A stretch of 64,000 bases of DNA, from contig WLWQ01000001.1 in assembly GCA_012103535.1 (NCBI GenBank), positions 682,001 to 746,000 of the forward strand, in the 5' to 3' direction. Made by a program: the position numbers and the translations under genes. The stretch is from Pseudomonadales bacterium. Lineage in GTDB: Bacteria; Pseudomonadota; Gammaproteobacteria; Pseudomonadales; Pseudohongiellaceae. The notes under the pieces are model-generated. The model ran no database searches and was not told where the DNA came from. It saw only the letters and a program-made list of their open reading frames with translations. Below, one piece after another: positions 29,755 to 37,998 of this stretch (position 1 is the stretch's first letter; each line of letters opens with the position of its first letter).

Positions 29755-31920
29755 ATGTCCCGTACTAGAAAAATGAATCGCCCTTTGGCTACAGCAATCG
29801 CCTTGGCGCTAAGCCTGTCTTCTTATTCCTTGTACGCCCAAGCACCTTCAACCGCTGAAGATGACTCCACAGTAACCTACCCTGCTGCTTACTTCGATCA
29901 ATACGACCCCTTTTCTGTCAGCGACATGCTGGATCGCATTCCCGGCATCAACATCGCCCGTGGCGGTAATTTCAATAATAGTGGTGGTCCTGGCAGCTCA
30001 CAGGGATCGGACCGACGAGGGCTTGGTTTGGGTGGCGATCAGGTACTCATTAATGGTCGAAGGATTACAGGAAAAGAGAATGAAGGAAATTCTCAACTTT
30101 CCCGCATTCCGGCGAATCAAGTCGAAAGAATCGAAATTATTCGAGGCACTTCCGGCGACCTAGATGTTCGCGGCGGCTCTCAAGTCATCAATATCGTATT
30201 ACAGGAAGCCGAATCGCGTTCTTCATTTGCCTATGAAGTTAATGCCGACCATTACCATGATGGTGAAATAAAGCCGGGAGCAAAACTTTCGGTCAGCGGA
30301 CAACAGGGTAATCTTGATTATTTAGTCAGCGCCGAAACCGAGCCACGCTGGGAATACCGCAAAGGATTTGAAACCAGCATCCTGGGCGACGGATCTGCCA
30401 ACGATACGGTTGTACGCAGACAGACAAGTGATCAACAGCCATTGATATTCAGTTCCAATCTTGGTTATCAGATTACCAATAACGACATCGTTCATTTCAA
30501 TATGCAGTACCAAGAAAATGATGCTCCTGGCGATGAAGAGCGAATCATTACTGATTTTCTAACTAATCCGGTAACCGTTGACCTCGAAAATGACTACATC
30601 GAAAACGATTCTGATTTCTGGGAATTCGGTGGCGACTATGAACACACATTCGCCAACGGCAATCGCTGGAAGAATCTTTTCATTGTTAACCAAAAAGAAG
30701 ACGATCGATTACGCGAGCGATTCGATGTTGATCGGAGTAATACCAAAGACCTGTTTCTGGAAACTTTCAATCGTTATGAAGAGAAGATATTCAGAACGTC
30801 CTATGCGATGAACCTAAATCCTACTCAGGATTTAGAAATTGGCCTGGAGCGCGCACAAACCACACTGGATTCGAGCCTAAAGCTCGGACTCGAAACCGCC
30901 AGCGGTCCAATTTCCAGTGACTTTGGCGGACTCACACCATTTACGAATTCTGATGCAACTGTCGAAGAAATTCGCTATGAAGCGTTTGCTGTCCATAATT
31001 GGCAACTTAATGACCGCATGTCGTTGGAAAGCACTTTAATCTTCGAAGAATCCACGATCAAACAATCTGGTGATGTTAGTAAAGAAAGAGATTTCGATTT
31101 CGTCAGACCAAAAATCGATTATCGTTTTGATATTACTCCCTCTTTACAATTCAGAGCGACTGTCGAGAAAGATGTTGCCCAGTTAAGTTTTAATGACTTT
31201 ACTGCGAACACAAATGATGGAGATGATGACCAGAATGCCATCGCAGGAAATCCTGACATCAGACAAGAGCAATCCTGGCGTTATGACGTAAATCTTGAAT
31301 ATCGCTTCGATAACGACAACGGTGTGTTAAACACCAATTTGTTTTACCACGATCTGGAAGATGTGATTGAGAAGATCGACGTATCAACTGAAACCGATAT
31401 TCTTTCCGCCAATGGCAATATTGGCGATGGCGAACGCTACGGCGGCAGTATCGATGCCAGCCTGCGTCTAACAAACTTTAATCTGCCAGAAGTACTTCTC
31501 ACTTCGCGCATAGAAATTGAAGACGGTGATATCCGTGATCCATTTCTGGGAATCAATCGTCGCTTGCAAAGGCAGAGCCGCGGCAATTATCGTTACGGAT
31601 TTCGCCATGACATGACCGCTCGTAACATTAATTACGGCATCAATGTCAGTGGCAGCATTAAAGGCAACCAAAAAGTCTATGACATCGACAAGATCGAAGA
31701 CTATGAAATGGATGACTTCTTCATTGCCTTTCTTGAAATTCAAGGATGGGGCGGTCTTACCTATCGTTTCGAAGCCTATAATGTTCATGAACAAGAACGT
31801 TGCCGCATTCGATCGCGCTATGTTGGCGGAACTATCGCCACAGGAATACTGGATGAGATCGAAGATTCCTGTAGTCACAATGGCGAAAAATACGCGATCA
31901 AGATTCGCGGCACTTTTTGA
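29755..31920 (+). CDS. TonB-dependent outer-membrane receptor, copy 1
   Basis: Signal peptide (LATAIALALSLSSYSLYA), then a plug domain (SVSDMLDRIPGINIARGG, QVLINGRRITGKENEG, IPANQVERIEIIRGTS, VINIVL) and a beta-barrel ending in the terminal Phe of KIRGTF. There are 721 residues and no N-terminal STN domain. ATGs occur at 29752 and 29755; the second is better spaced after GGAG. Near the C-terminus a Cys pair (QERCRIRS ... EDSCSHN) is conserved in copy 2. Substrate unknown; the plug lacks siderophore-specific features that I can recognise. Confidence 0.9.
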   Translation: MSRTRKMNRPLATAIALALSLSSYSLYAQAPSTAEDDSTVTYPAAYFDQYDPFSVSDMLDRIPGINIARGGNFNNSGGPGSSQGSDRRGLGLGGDQVLINGRRITGKENEGNSQLSRIPANQVERIEIIRGTSGDLDVRGGSQVINIVLQEAESRSSFAYEVNADHYHDGEIKPGAKLSVSGQQGNLDYLVSAETEPRWEYRKGFETSILGDGSANDTVVRRQTSDQQPLIFSSNLGYQITNNDIVHFNMQYQENDAPGDEERIITDFLTNPVTVDLENDYIENDSDFWEFGGDYEHTFANGNRWKNLFIVNQKEDDRLRERFDVDRSNTKDLFLETFNRYEEKIFRTSYAMNLNPTQDLEIGLERAQTTLDSSLKLGLETASGPISSDFGGLTPFTNSDATVEEIRYEAFAVHNWQLNDRMSLESTLIFEESTIKQSGDVSKERDFDFVRPKIDYRFDITPSLQFRATVEKDVAQLSFNDFTANTNDGDDDQNAIAGNPDIRQEQSWRYDVNLEYRFDNDNGVLNTNLFYHDLEDVIEKIDVSTETDILSANGNIGDGERYGGSIDASLRLTNFNLPEVLLTSRIEIEDGDIRDPFLGINRRLQRQSRGNYRYGFRHDMTARNINYGINVSGSIKGNQKVYDIDKIEDYEMDDFFIAFLEIQGWGGLTYRFEAYNVHEQERCRIRSRYVGGTIATGILDEIEDSCSHNGEKYAIKIRGTF

Positions 31921-32240
31921 GCAATTGGCATTCAACCACTACTAATAATTAATCAACTACTCTTACCTAAAGTTTCCATTTTTGGTGACGATAGTTCGTA
32001 GTCTTTGAGAACTGTGAAAAGCGTCGCAAAAGCTTGAAAATGGCATATTTGCCACAAGAATTGCACAATTTGTCACAGTTCTGGAACAGGCGCATCGCTA
32101 TAATTCGGGCTCTTTTGCAAGGATGCAAAAATCCTTTCACAGGTATACAACTCAAACCAAGAGTTCAGCGGCAGTAATCCAAAAACTGCGATTGAGCGTT
32201 TAACTAAATAGCTTCTAAGACCACAAGTTTTAGCAGCAGT
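31921..32240 (+). promoter_or_regulatory. Intergenic region between TonB receptor paralogues
   Basis: About 320 bp without a gene. A consensus -10 TATAAT is at 32099-32104, but the -35 17 bp upstream is weak. A small hairpin AAGGAT-GCAAAA-ATCCTT at about 32119-32136 follows. The downstream receptor probably has its own control here. Confidence 0.4.
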
Positions 32241-32264
32241 GTGGAATATGTATTGAGGCTTCTA

Positions 32265-34409
32265 ATGTCAGTTGGTTTTCGACAAAAAATATTTCAAGCC
32301 AGTCTTTTGAGTTTGGCGATAGCGACTTCTTTTGAGTCATCTGCTCAGCAGAATGAAGCAGCGATCCTTGAAGACTCTTCCATAATTTACGACGCAGCGT
32401 TTTTTGCTGACTATTCCCCAGTCAATATTAATGACATGATCGATCGCATACCCGGTATTAGCCTCGCCATGAATAATCGAGGTGGTGGTAATCGCAGAGG
32501 GCTAGGTGCTGGAGAGAATGAGATTCTCATCAACGGTCAACGCCAAACTGGGAAAAATAATGAAGGCCGTAATCAATTAAGCCGAATTTCAGCAGATCAA
32601 GTTGACTACATTGAGATCATCCGCGGCACTTCGGAAGAAATGGACATTAGAAGTGGCGGGCAAGTAGTCAATATCGTATTAAGAGATGCGCAATCACGTT
32701 CCAGTGTTACTGCTGAAGTGAATATGGATCGCTACCATGACGGCACTATCGATCCTGGCGCAAAAGTATCATGGACCGGTCAATCGGGTTCATTGAATTA
32801 CTTATTCCACCTTGAGGGTGAACCTCGCTACCAGAACCGAGTCGGCGAAGAGTTTAGCCGTGATCCTTCTGGCAATCTATTAGAGACACGCTCCGACGAA
32901 AGCACTCGTACCCGAACTGATTATCAGACAAGCTTCAATTTAGGGTATCAATTCAACAATAGCCTGGTTCAATTCAATGGCTTGTACGGCGGTGATTGCT
33001 CGCCCGAAGATAAAGACAGATTCATCAATGATTATACCGATTTAGGAATCGTTACAACTCAGGAAAGAGAAGCAATAGATCGCTGTCGTGACAACTGGGA
33101 AGTTGGTGGCGACTACGAATATGAATTCGCTAATGGAGGTAAATACAGAGTTTTATTTATTGCCAATGACGGTCAATGGCATCAGGAACGAGATCGTTTC
33201 GATGTATACAATGATCGGGAAGAAAAAGATCTGTTTCTCTATAACGATGGTCGCGATCAGGAGCGCATAATACGGACCTCCTACACATTCGATCCTTACC
33301 AAGATCATGGCTTAGAGTTCGGCATAGAGCGAGCACAGACAATTCGTGACGGAAATTTGCGTCTTGGTTTAGATCTTGGTGGCACACCGTCTCCGCAACA
33401 TGGTTTTTTAACACCGGTATCCGTAGAAAATTCCAGTTCAACTGTCGAAGAGATTCGTTACGAATATTTCCTGGTGCATAACTGGCAGATCGATGACAGA
33501 TCGTCATTAGAGAGCACATTAATCTATGAGACTTCGACCATTACCCAAACCGGTGACGTGTTGAATGAGCGAGATTTTGACTTCGTTCGCCCGAAGCTCG
33601 ATTACCGTTACAACTTTAGTCAATCAGTTCAGTTTAGGGCGACCGTAGAAAAACTCGTATCCCAGCTAAGCTTCTCAGACTTTATGGCATCCTCCGACAA
33701 TGACGACGATGACCAAAACACCCAGGCTGGTAATCCCGAAATCGTACAAGAACAGCACTGGGAATATTCCCTCAATTTGGAATATCGGTTACCAAACAGT
33801 ATCGGGGTAATTAATTCAGAACTCTATTACCGTGATTACGAAGATGTTATCGACCGTGTCGATGTTTCCACAGGGCCAGACGATCTGCGTTCGGCTCGGG
33901 GAAATATTGGCGACGCTTACCGCTATGGGTTAAATCTCGATGCCAGCTCCCGACTCGGGTACATTGGCCTACCGAGCGCGTTGCTGTCAGTGGGCTTTAG
34001 TGTTCAGGATTCAGAAGTAACTGATCCCTTTCTTAACATTCAACGCAGGATGCGCTGGAATTCTCGTTGGTTTGGTCGCGCCAGTTTCCGTCACGACATT
34101 ACCGATTGGGACCTGAGCTACGGCTTTAATTACTTTAACTCCGACAACGACAGCGATGCTCGTACACAAATAGACATCAACGATATCGAGCGGGATATCA
34201 GAGATTACGGTTTATCGCTCTTTGTGGAGAAGAAAGCATTTAACGGCATCACCTTCCGCCTGGATATTAGTGATGCAAACGATCCATTGCGTTGCCGCAC
34301 GCGCACTCGTTTTTTAGGCGCCACTGTTGATGGGGTAGTAGAAGAAATCGAAGACTATTGTTCGCAAGATGGTCCTGTCTACGCATTGAAAATACGCCAT
34401 ACTTTCTAA
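32265..34409 (+). CDS. TonB-dependent outer-membrane receptor, copy 2
   Basis: A paralogue of the gene upstream: the plug has NINDMIDRIPGISLAMN, EILINGQRQTGKNNEG, ISADQVDYIEIIRGTS; the barrel shows the same DGTI/DGEIKPGAK, FDFVRPK(L/I)DYR and C-terminal PLRCRTRTRFLG ... EDYCSQD ... KIRHTF. The ATG at 32265 with GAGG six bases before is chosen; the GTG at 32241 would add eight residues. An extra Cys pair (YGGDCSPED, AIDRCRDNW) absent in copy 1 may form an extracellular disulfide. A strong terminator follows. Confidence 0.9.
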   Translation: MSVGFRQKIFQASLLSLAIATSFESSAQQNEAAILEDSSIIYDAAFFADYSPVNINDMIDRIPGISLAMNNRGGGNRRGLGAGENEILINGQRQTGKNNEGRNQLSRISADQVDYIEIIRGTSEEMDIRSGGQVVNIVLRDAQSRSSVTAEVNMDRYHDGTIDPGAKVSWTGQSGSLNYLFHLEGEPRYQNRVGEEFSRDPSGNLLETRSDESTRTRTDYQTSFNLGYQFNNSLVQFNGLYGGDCSPEDKDRFINDYTDLGIVTTQEREAIDRCRDNWEVGGDYEYEFANGGKYRVLFIANDGQWHQERDRFDVYNDREEKDLFLYNDGRDQERIIRTSYTFDPYQDHGLEFGIERAQTIRDGNLRLGLDLGGTPSPQHGFLTPVSVENSSSTVEEIRYEYFLVHNWQIDDRSSLESTLIYETSTITQTGDVLNERDFDFVRPKLDYRYNFSQSVQFRATVEKLVSQLSFSDFMASSDNDDDDQNTQAGNPEIVQEQHWEYSLNLEYRLPNSIGVINSELYYRDYEDVIDRVDVSTGPDDLRSARGNIGDAYRYGLNLDASSRLGYIGLPSALLSVGFSVQDSEVTDPFLNIQRRMRWNSRWFGRASFRHDITDWDLSYGFNYFNSDNDSDARTQIDINDIERDIRDYGLSLFVEKKAFNGITFRLDISDANDPLRCRTRTRFLGATVDGVVEEIEDYCSQDGPVYALKIRHTF

Positions 34410-34432
34410 TACATTCTAAAGTCAAAAAAGAA

Positions 34433-34463
34433 GGCACTTAGGTTAAACCTAAGTGCCTTTTTT
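34433..34463 (+). terminator. Intrinsic terminator after TonB receptor 2
   Basis: GGCACTTAGGT at 34433-34443 pairs with ACCTAAGTGCC at 34447-34457 around a 3-nt loop; T-run 34458-34463, A-run before it, so it may also serve the minus strand. Confidence 0.92.
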
Positions 34464-34495
34464 AATGCACTAAATAAAATGCTTCCTTGCGGCGT

Positions 34496-34642
34496 CTACT
34501 GCACGTAAAAAACTACAGAAGTAAATAGAAGCAAAAGCAAAGATCCTTCTAGTATTGCGACTAAGCGCTTAGCTTTTGGCGTTAGTCGATTCACGTAACG
34601 ATCCATCGGTACGATAATTTGAGTGTATCTGTGATTAGTCAT
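34496..34642 (-). CDS. Small single-pass membrane protein, 48 aa
   Basis: An ORF of 48 codons read from ATG 34642, preceded by AAGAAGG at nine bases. The first 30 residues are basic and polar (NHRYTQIIVPMDRYVNRLTP), the last 18 are a hydrophobic stretch LLLLLFTSVVFYV. It would be a membrane peptide with the N-terminus in the cytosol. No family recognised. A good Shine-Dalgarno and a shape like known small membrane proteins support it; conservation has to be checked. Confidence 0.55.
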   Translation of the reverse strand: MTNHRYTQIIVPMDRYVNRLTPKAKRLVAILEGSLLLLLFTSVVFYVQ

Positions 34643-35026
34643 AGTCGTTTACCTTCTTTGGCCCCCTCTGCCAATGTCGGTTTCTGCGTCTCTGGATTAG
34701 ATTTTGGAAAATTCAAGCTTCCAAAACTGTGTTTCCTTACTCTATAGACGTCTAAGAATCCATTCTGTTACGAAATTGCTGAAATAAATTTCCTGCCTTG
34801 TTAATTGCTTGCTCACACTAATTCTTTAGCTATCTTTCCATCAATCTCTACGTAGGAAGACGCGTGAACCTGCCGAATTGGATGCGGGAATTGATCAACG
34901 GTGCAAAAAATGCGACAAACCGAAACTTCAGCTTGCTGCTGATTAAGTGTAGGACAGTATTTGGCGGAAAAAGGATTTATCCGCCAATGAAGAGTGATGC
35001 AGTTTAGGCCTCAAATCTGAAGCGAC
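34643..35026. other. Intergenic stretch, hairpin at 34961-34987
   Basis: Nearly 390 bp without a convincing gene. TTGGCGGA (34961-34968) and TCCGCCAA (34980-34987) form an 8-bp stem 40 bp past the methyltransferase stop, terminator-like but lacking a T-run. The rest is AT-rich and presumably holds the promoter of the small membrane ORF. Confidence 0.45.
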
Positions 35027-35752
35027 TTACTCCACCTTGGTAAATATCATCATGTGCTGCCAGGGTAGGAAATCCAGCGTGTCAGTCCATTCCAGGCCGA
35101 AGACACTCATTTCTCTCACTACCTGTTCTTCAGTCATCTTGTGCAAAGGCCGGATAGGCACTGAAGCGTCTTCACCGCGATACTCCAACAGGAAAATACG
35201 GCCACCTGGTCGAAGCGCCTCGTAGATACCGTTAATCATTTCGAACGGATGGGAGAATTCATGATAGGCATCAACCATTATGGCAGCATCGATTGAGTTT
35301 GGAGGGAGATTGGGGTTATCGATAGTTCCCAGTACGCCTTCTATATTCGAAACCTCTTCCTGTCTCATCTCATCTTCAATGAGTTGCAGCATTTCTGGCT
35401 GAATATCGACTGCCATCACTTTTCCTTCTGGCACCTTGCGGGCGATTCGAAATGAGAAATAACCAGAGCCAGCACCAATGTCTGCCACTACGTGATCCGC
35501 TTCCAGGTTCATGTTTTCAACTACCGCGTCCGGCATTTCTTCCTGAATTCGCTCTGGACGGTTTAACCAGGCCGCTGCCCGATGCCCCATGACGAATGAA
35601 ATCTCTCTGCCCATGTAGAACTTGCCGATTCCTGTGGTTCTTCTTTCGGGCGCTTCGATGTAGCCGGGATGTTCTGCCCCGTAGGCAACCAGGGAGAGTG
35701 AAAATGGGCTTAATAGCACCAGGAAAATGGCGAGGCGTTTTACAGTGTTCAT
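35027..35752 (-). CDS. Exported class I SAM-dependent methyltransferase-like protein
   Basis: A Rossmann-fold methyltransferase: VVADIGAGSGYFSFRIAR (motif I), VMAVDIQPEMLQLIEDE (motif II), VDAYHEF and ALRPGGRIFLLEY. A clear signal peptide precedes it (LAIFLVLLSPFSLSLVAYG), so the mature 215-residue protein should be periplasmic, where SAM is not known to be available. Relatives of this layout occur in many Gammaproteobacteria. It may use another ligand, or the signal may be an uncleaved anchor. Monocistronic. Confidence 0.83.
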   Translation of the reverse strand: MNTVKRLAIFLVLLSPFSLSLVAYGAEHPGYIEAPERRTTGIGKFYMGREISFVMGHRAAAWLNRPERIQEEMPDAVVENMNLEADHVVADIGAGSGYFSFRIARKVPEGKVMAVDIQPEMLQLIEDEMRQEEVSNIEGVLGTIDNPNLPPNSIDAAIMVDAYHEFSHPFEMINGIYEALRPGGRIFLLEYRGEDASVPIRPLHKMTEEQVVREMSVFGLEWTDTLDFLPWQHMMIFTKVE

Positions 35753-35898
35753 AGTTAATCCTTCGGCTGAATCATCAAAATACAGCCCGAGTGTATAGGT
35801 ATTAGGATTGTAAATCAGGAGTGCGAAAAAAAAAGCTCACCAGATCGTCAGAAGACTATCCAGTGAGGCCAAGGATAAAAAAGTAAGAAATTCGTTCT

Positions 35899-36072
35899 TT
35901 AGAGCAATTTCAACAAGCGCTGCCCAGAACCTTTGCATTTTGGACAAGCACTCTGCTCGGTAATTTTGCCGGCACCCTTACAGACGTTGCACACGTCTTG
36001 ATAGGGCTTTTTTAATATGGACTGTAATTCAGTTAATGCCTGAGTTGTGGCATTTTTACTAGCTAGACCCAT
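35899..36072 (-). CDS. Small DnaJ-type zinc-finger protein
   Basis: About 57 residues with two CxxCxGxG-like units (CNVCKGAGK and CPKCKGSGQ), the zinc-binding repeat of DnaJ, without J domain. The frame is open to ATG 36090, but GGAG ten bases before the ATG at 36072 makes the shorter form likely; a GTG at 36075 is also possible. Such small proteins are common near chaperone or RNA-binding genes; the role is unknown. Confidence 0.72.
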   Translation of the reverse strand: MGLASKNATTQALTELQSILKKPYQDVCNVCKGAGKITEQSACPKCKGSGQRLLKLL

Positions 36073-36309
36073 CACTGCGAAACTCCACATTCGGTAAATC
36101 TCAAATCTTTAGCCTTTATTCGGGCCTTTGTGAATGGCCTCTCATTTAGGGCGAATTATGCAAATTTGTAATAAGGAAAGGCGTTAACTGCCTCACAAAA
36201 ATCAGGAGTCTGGCACTATTCCTACAAATTTCGAAAATACGCTGCAAATTAACGACTTATGCTAATATGCCCGCCGAAAATAAGACCAACCCCGATATCT
36301 GGAAGCAAA

Positions 36310-37494
36310 ATGTCAAAAGTCTTGGAAGGAATTCGCGTACTCGATTTTGGTCGCTATATAGCCGGGCCTTTTTGCGCCACTCTCTTAGGAGATATGGGCG
36401 CTGAAGTTATCCGCATCGAAAAAGTTGACGGCAGTGAAGATCGCTACCTTTCGCCGATTACGGAAGACGGCGATGGCGCTATGTTCATGCAGATGGCCAG
36501 GAACAAACGGAGTGTGACTCTCAATCCAATGAAACCTGAAGGACGAGAGATCGTTAAGAAATTAGTAGCCACTGCAGATGTAGTGGTAGCCAATTTACCC
36601 CCTGATACACTCAAGGCAATGGGCCTCGACTATGAAAGTCTGACAGCCGTTAAGCCGGACATTATTCTTACCATGATTTCCGCCTTTGGTACTGGTGGTC
36701 CCTATGCCAATCGGGTGGGATTCGACGGCCTTGGACAAGCCATGTCCGGCAATATGTTCATGTCAGGCACTCCGGAGCAACCGGCGAAAGCCTATGGCCC
36801 CTTTATCGACTATGGTACCGCAAGCTTCTCCGCATTCGGCACTATGGCTGCCCTCTATGAACGTCAGAAGACTGGTAAAGGGCAGATCGTAGAAGCATCA
36901 CTGTTTAATACCGGCCTCACCATCATGAATGGAACAGTGATTGAACAGGCGGCAATCAAGCGCAATCGAGTCGCCACACTAAATCGATCTCAAACTTCAG
37001 CTCCGGCCGATACTTTTAAAACTAAAGATGGCTGGGTGTTAGTGCAGTCAGTGGGCGGCCCCTTGTTCAAACGTTGGGCTGATCTTATGGGAGAAGAGCA
37101 CTGGTTAGAGGACGAGCGATTCAAGGATGATATTACTCGTGGCGACAACGGGGAGATCATCAGCGAGCGCCTGGCAAAATGGTGTGCAGAAAGAACTTCC
37201 CAGGAAGTATTGGAAGCCATGGAAGAAGCGCGCCTACCAGCAGGACCCGTACTCTCACCACAAGCAGTGCTGGAAGATCCCCACATTGCAGCAAAAGGTC
37301 TGTTCCAGCCAGTTGAGTATCCTGGACTAGAGAATCCAGCACCGGTAATGAGAACTCCAGTAGAGTTGTCGGATACACCAGGTGAAATCAGATCCCGTGC
37401 TCCCACTTTAGGGGAACATACCGACCAGATAATGGGAGAATTGGGATATTCGGCTGAAGAAATTCAGGCTTTTAGAGAGAACCGCATCGTTTAA
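36310..37494 (+). CDS. CaiB/BaiF family CoA transferase
   Basis: Class III CoA transferase, transferring CoA between acyl donors and carboxylic acids. Seen are VLDFGRYIAGPFCATLLGDMGAEVI, a Rossmann half with KVDGSEDRY, and FDGLGQAMSGNM, near where the catalytic Asp of the family lies. The 394 residues are normal. The ORF opens at 36259, but ATG 36310 after GGAAGC is the family start. The acid substrate is unknown; convergent GNAT gene follows. Confidence 0.92.
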   Translation: MSKVLEGIRVLDFGRYIAGPFCATLLGDMGAEVIRIEKVDGSEDRYLSPITEDGDGAMFMQMARNKRSVTLNPMKPEGREIVKKLVATADVVVANLPPDTLKAMGLDYESLTAVKPDIILTMISAFGTGGPYANRVGFDGLGQAMSGNMFMSGTPEQPAKAYGPFIDYGTASFSAFGTMAALYERQKTGKGQIVEASLFNTGLTIMNGTVIEQAAIKRNRVATLNRSQTSAPADTFKTKDGWVLVQSVGGPLFKRWADLMGEEHWLEDERFKDDITRGDNGEIISERLAKWCAERTSQEVLEAMEEARLPAGPVLSPQAVLEDPHIAAKGLFQPVEYPGLENPAPVMRTPVELSDTPGEIRSRAPTLGEHTDQIMGELGYSAEEIQAFRENRIV

Positions 37495-37500
37495 GATTCT

Positions 37501-37971
37501 TCAAAGCGGCAGTTCCCAGAACTCCTGTACCATTGTTCTGCTAAACAAATCTAATTCATTGGCTTCGACAATTTCGAAGCCAAGTTTTTTGTACATTTCT
37601 CTGGCGGAAACTAAACAAGAAAACGTTTCCAGCCTAAGTTTTTCCTTTCCATAGGCTTTTCCATGCTCTATTACTTTGTCCATTAACGAATTGGCAATGC
37701 CTTTTCCTCGATAGGCATCGAGCACCACGACAAAATTTACAAATCCTACGTTTTCAGGAAGCGCTCTTACAGCGACAGATCCAGCACGATTGCCTTCAAC
37801 ATCTGCAATCCAGACCTTGTTAAAGTCATCAGTGCCAGAGAAATACTTAACGATTTTGTCCGCAATATTGGTTTCGAAGCTGGCATCGAAACCGAATTCA
37901 CGGGTATACACTTCACCGTGAACTGAAATTATCCAGCCCAAGTCACCAGGAAGCTGATCTCTGATTTTCAT
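37501..37971 (-). CDS. GNAT family N-acetyltransferase
   Basis: The fold shows the acetyl-CoA pyrophosphate loop YRGKGIANSLM near residue 92 and a C-terminal MYKKLGFEIVEANEL typical of GNAT. Length 156 is normal. Resembles the MarR-associated GNATs in having an N-terminal ISVHGEVYTREFGFD segment. Acceptor unknown. It is the last gene of a minus-strand group with the PQQ dehydrogenase and M20 amidohydrolase. Confidence 0.88.
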   Translation of the reverse strand: MKIRDQLPGDLGWIISVHGEVYTREFGFDASFETNIADKIVKYFSGTDDFNKVWIADVEGNRAGSVAVRALPENVGFVNFVVVLDAYRGKGIANSLMDKVIEHGKAYGKEKLRLETFSCLVSAREMYKKLGFEIVEANELDLFSRTMVQEFWELPL

Positions 37972-37998
37972 AAAGAGTGAGAACTGTCCCTAAATACA

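Noticed and set aside
34864-35007. A 47-codon plus-strand frame with GTG start and AGGA
   Set aside because: No hydrophobic or family pattern, rests on a hairpin region of the methyltransferase 3' end, composition looks random.
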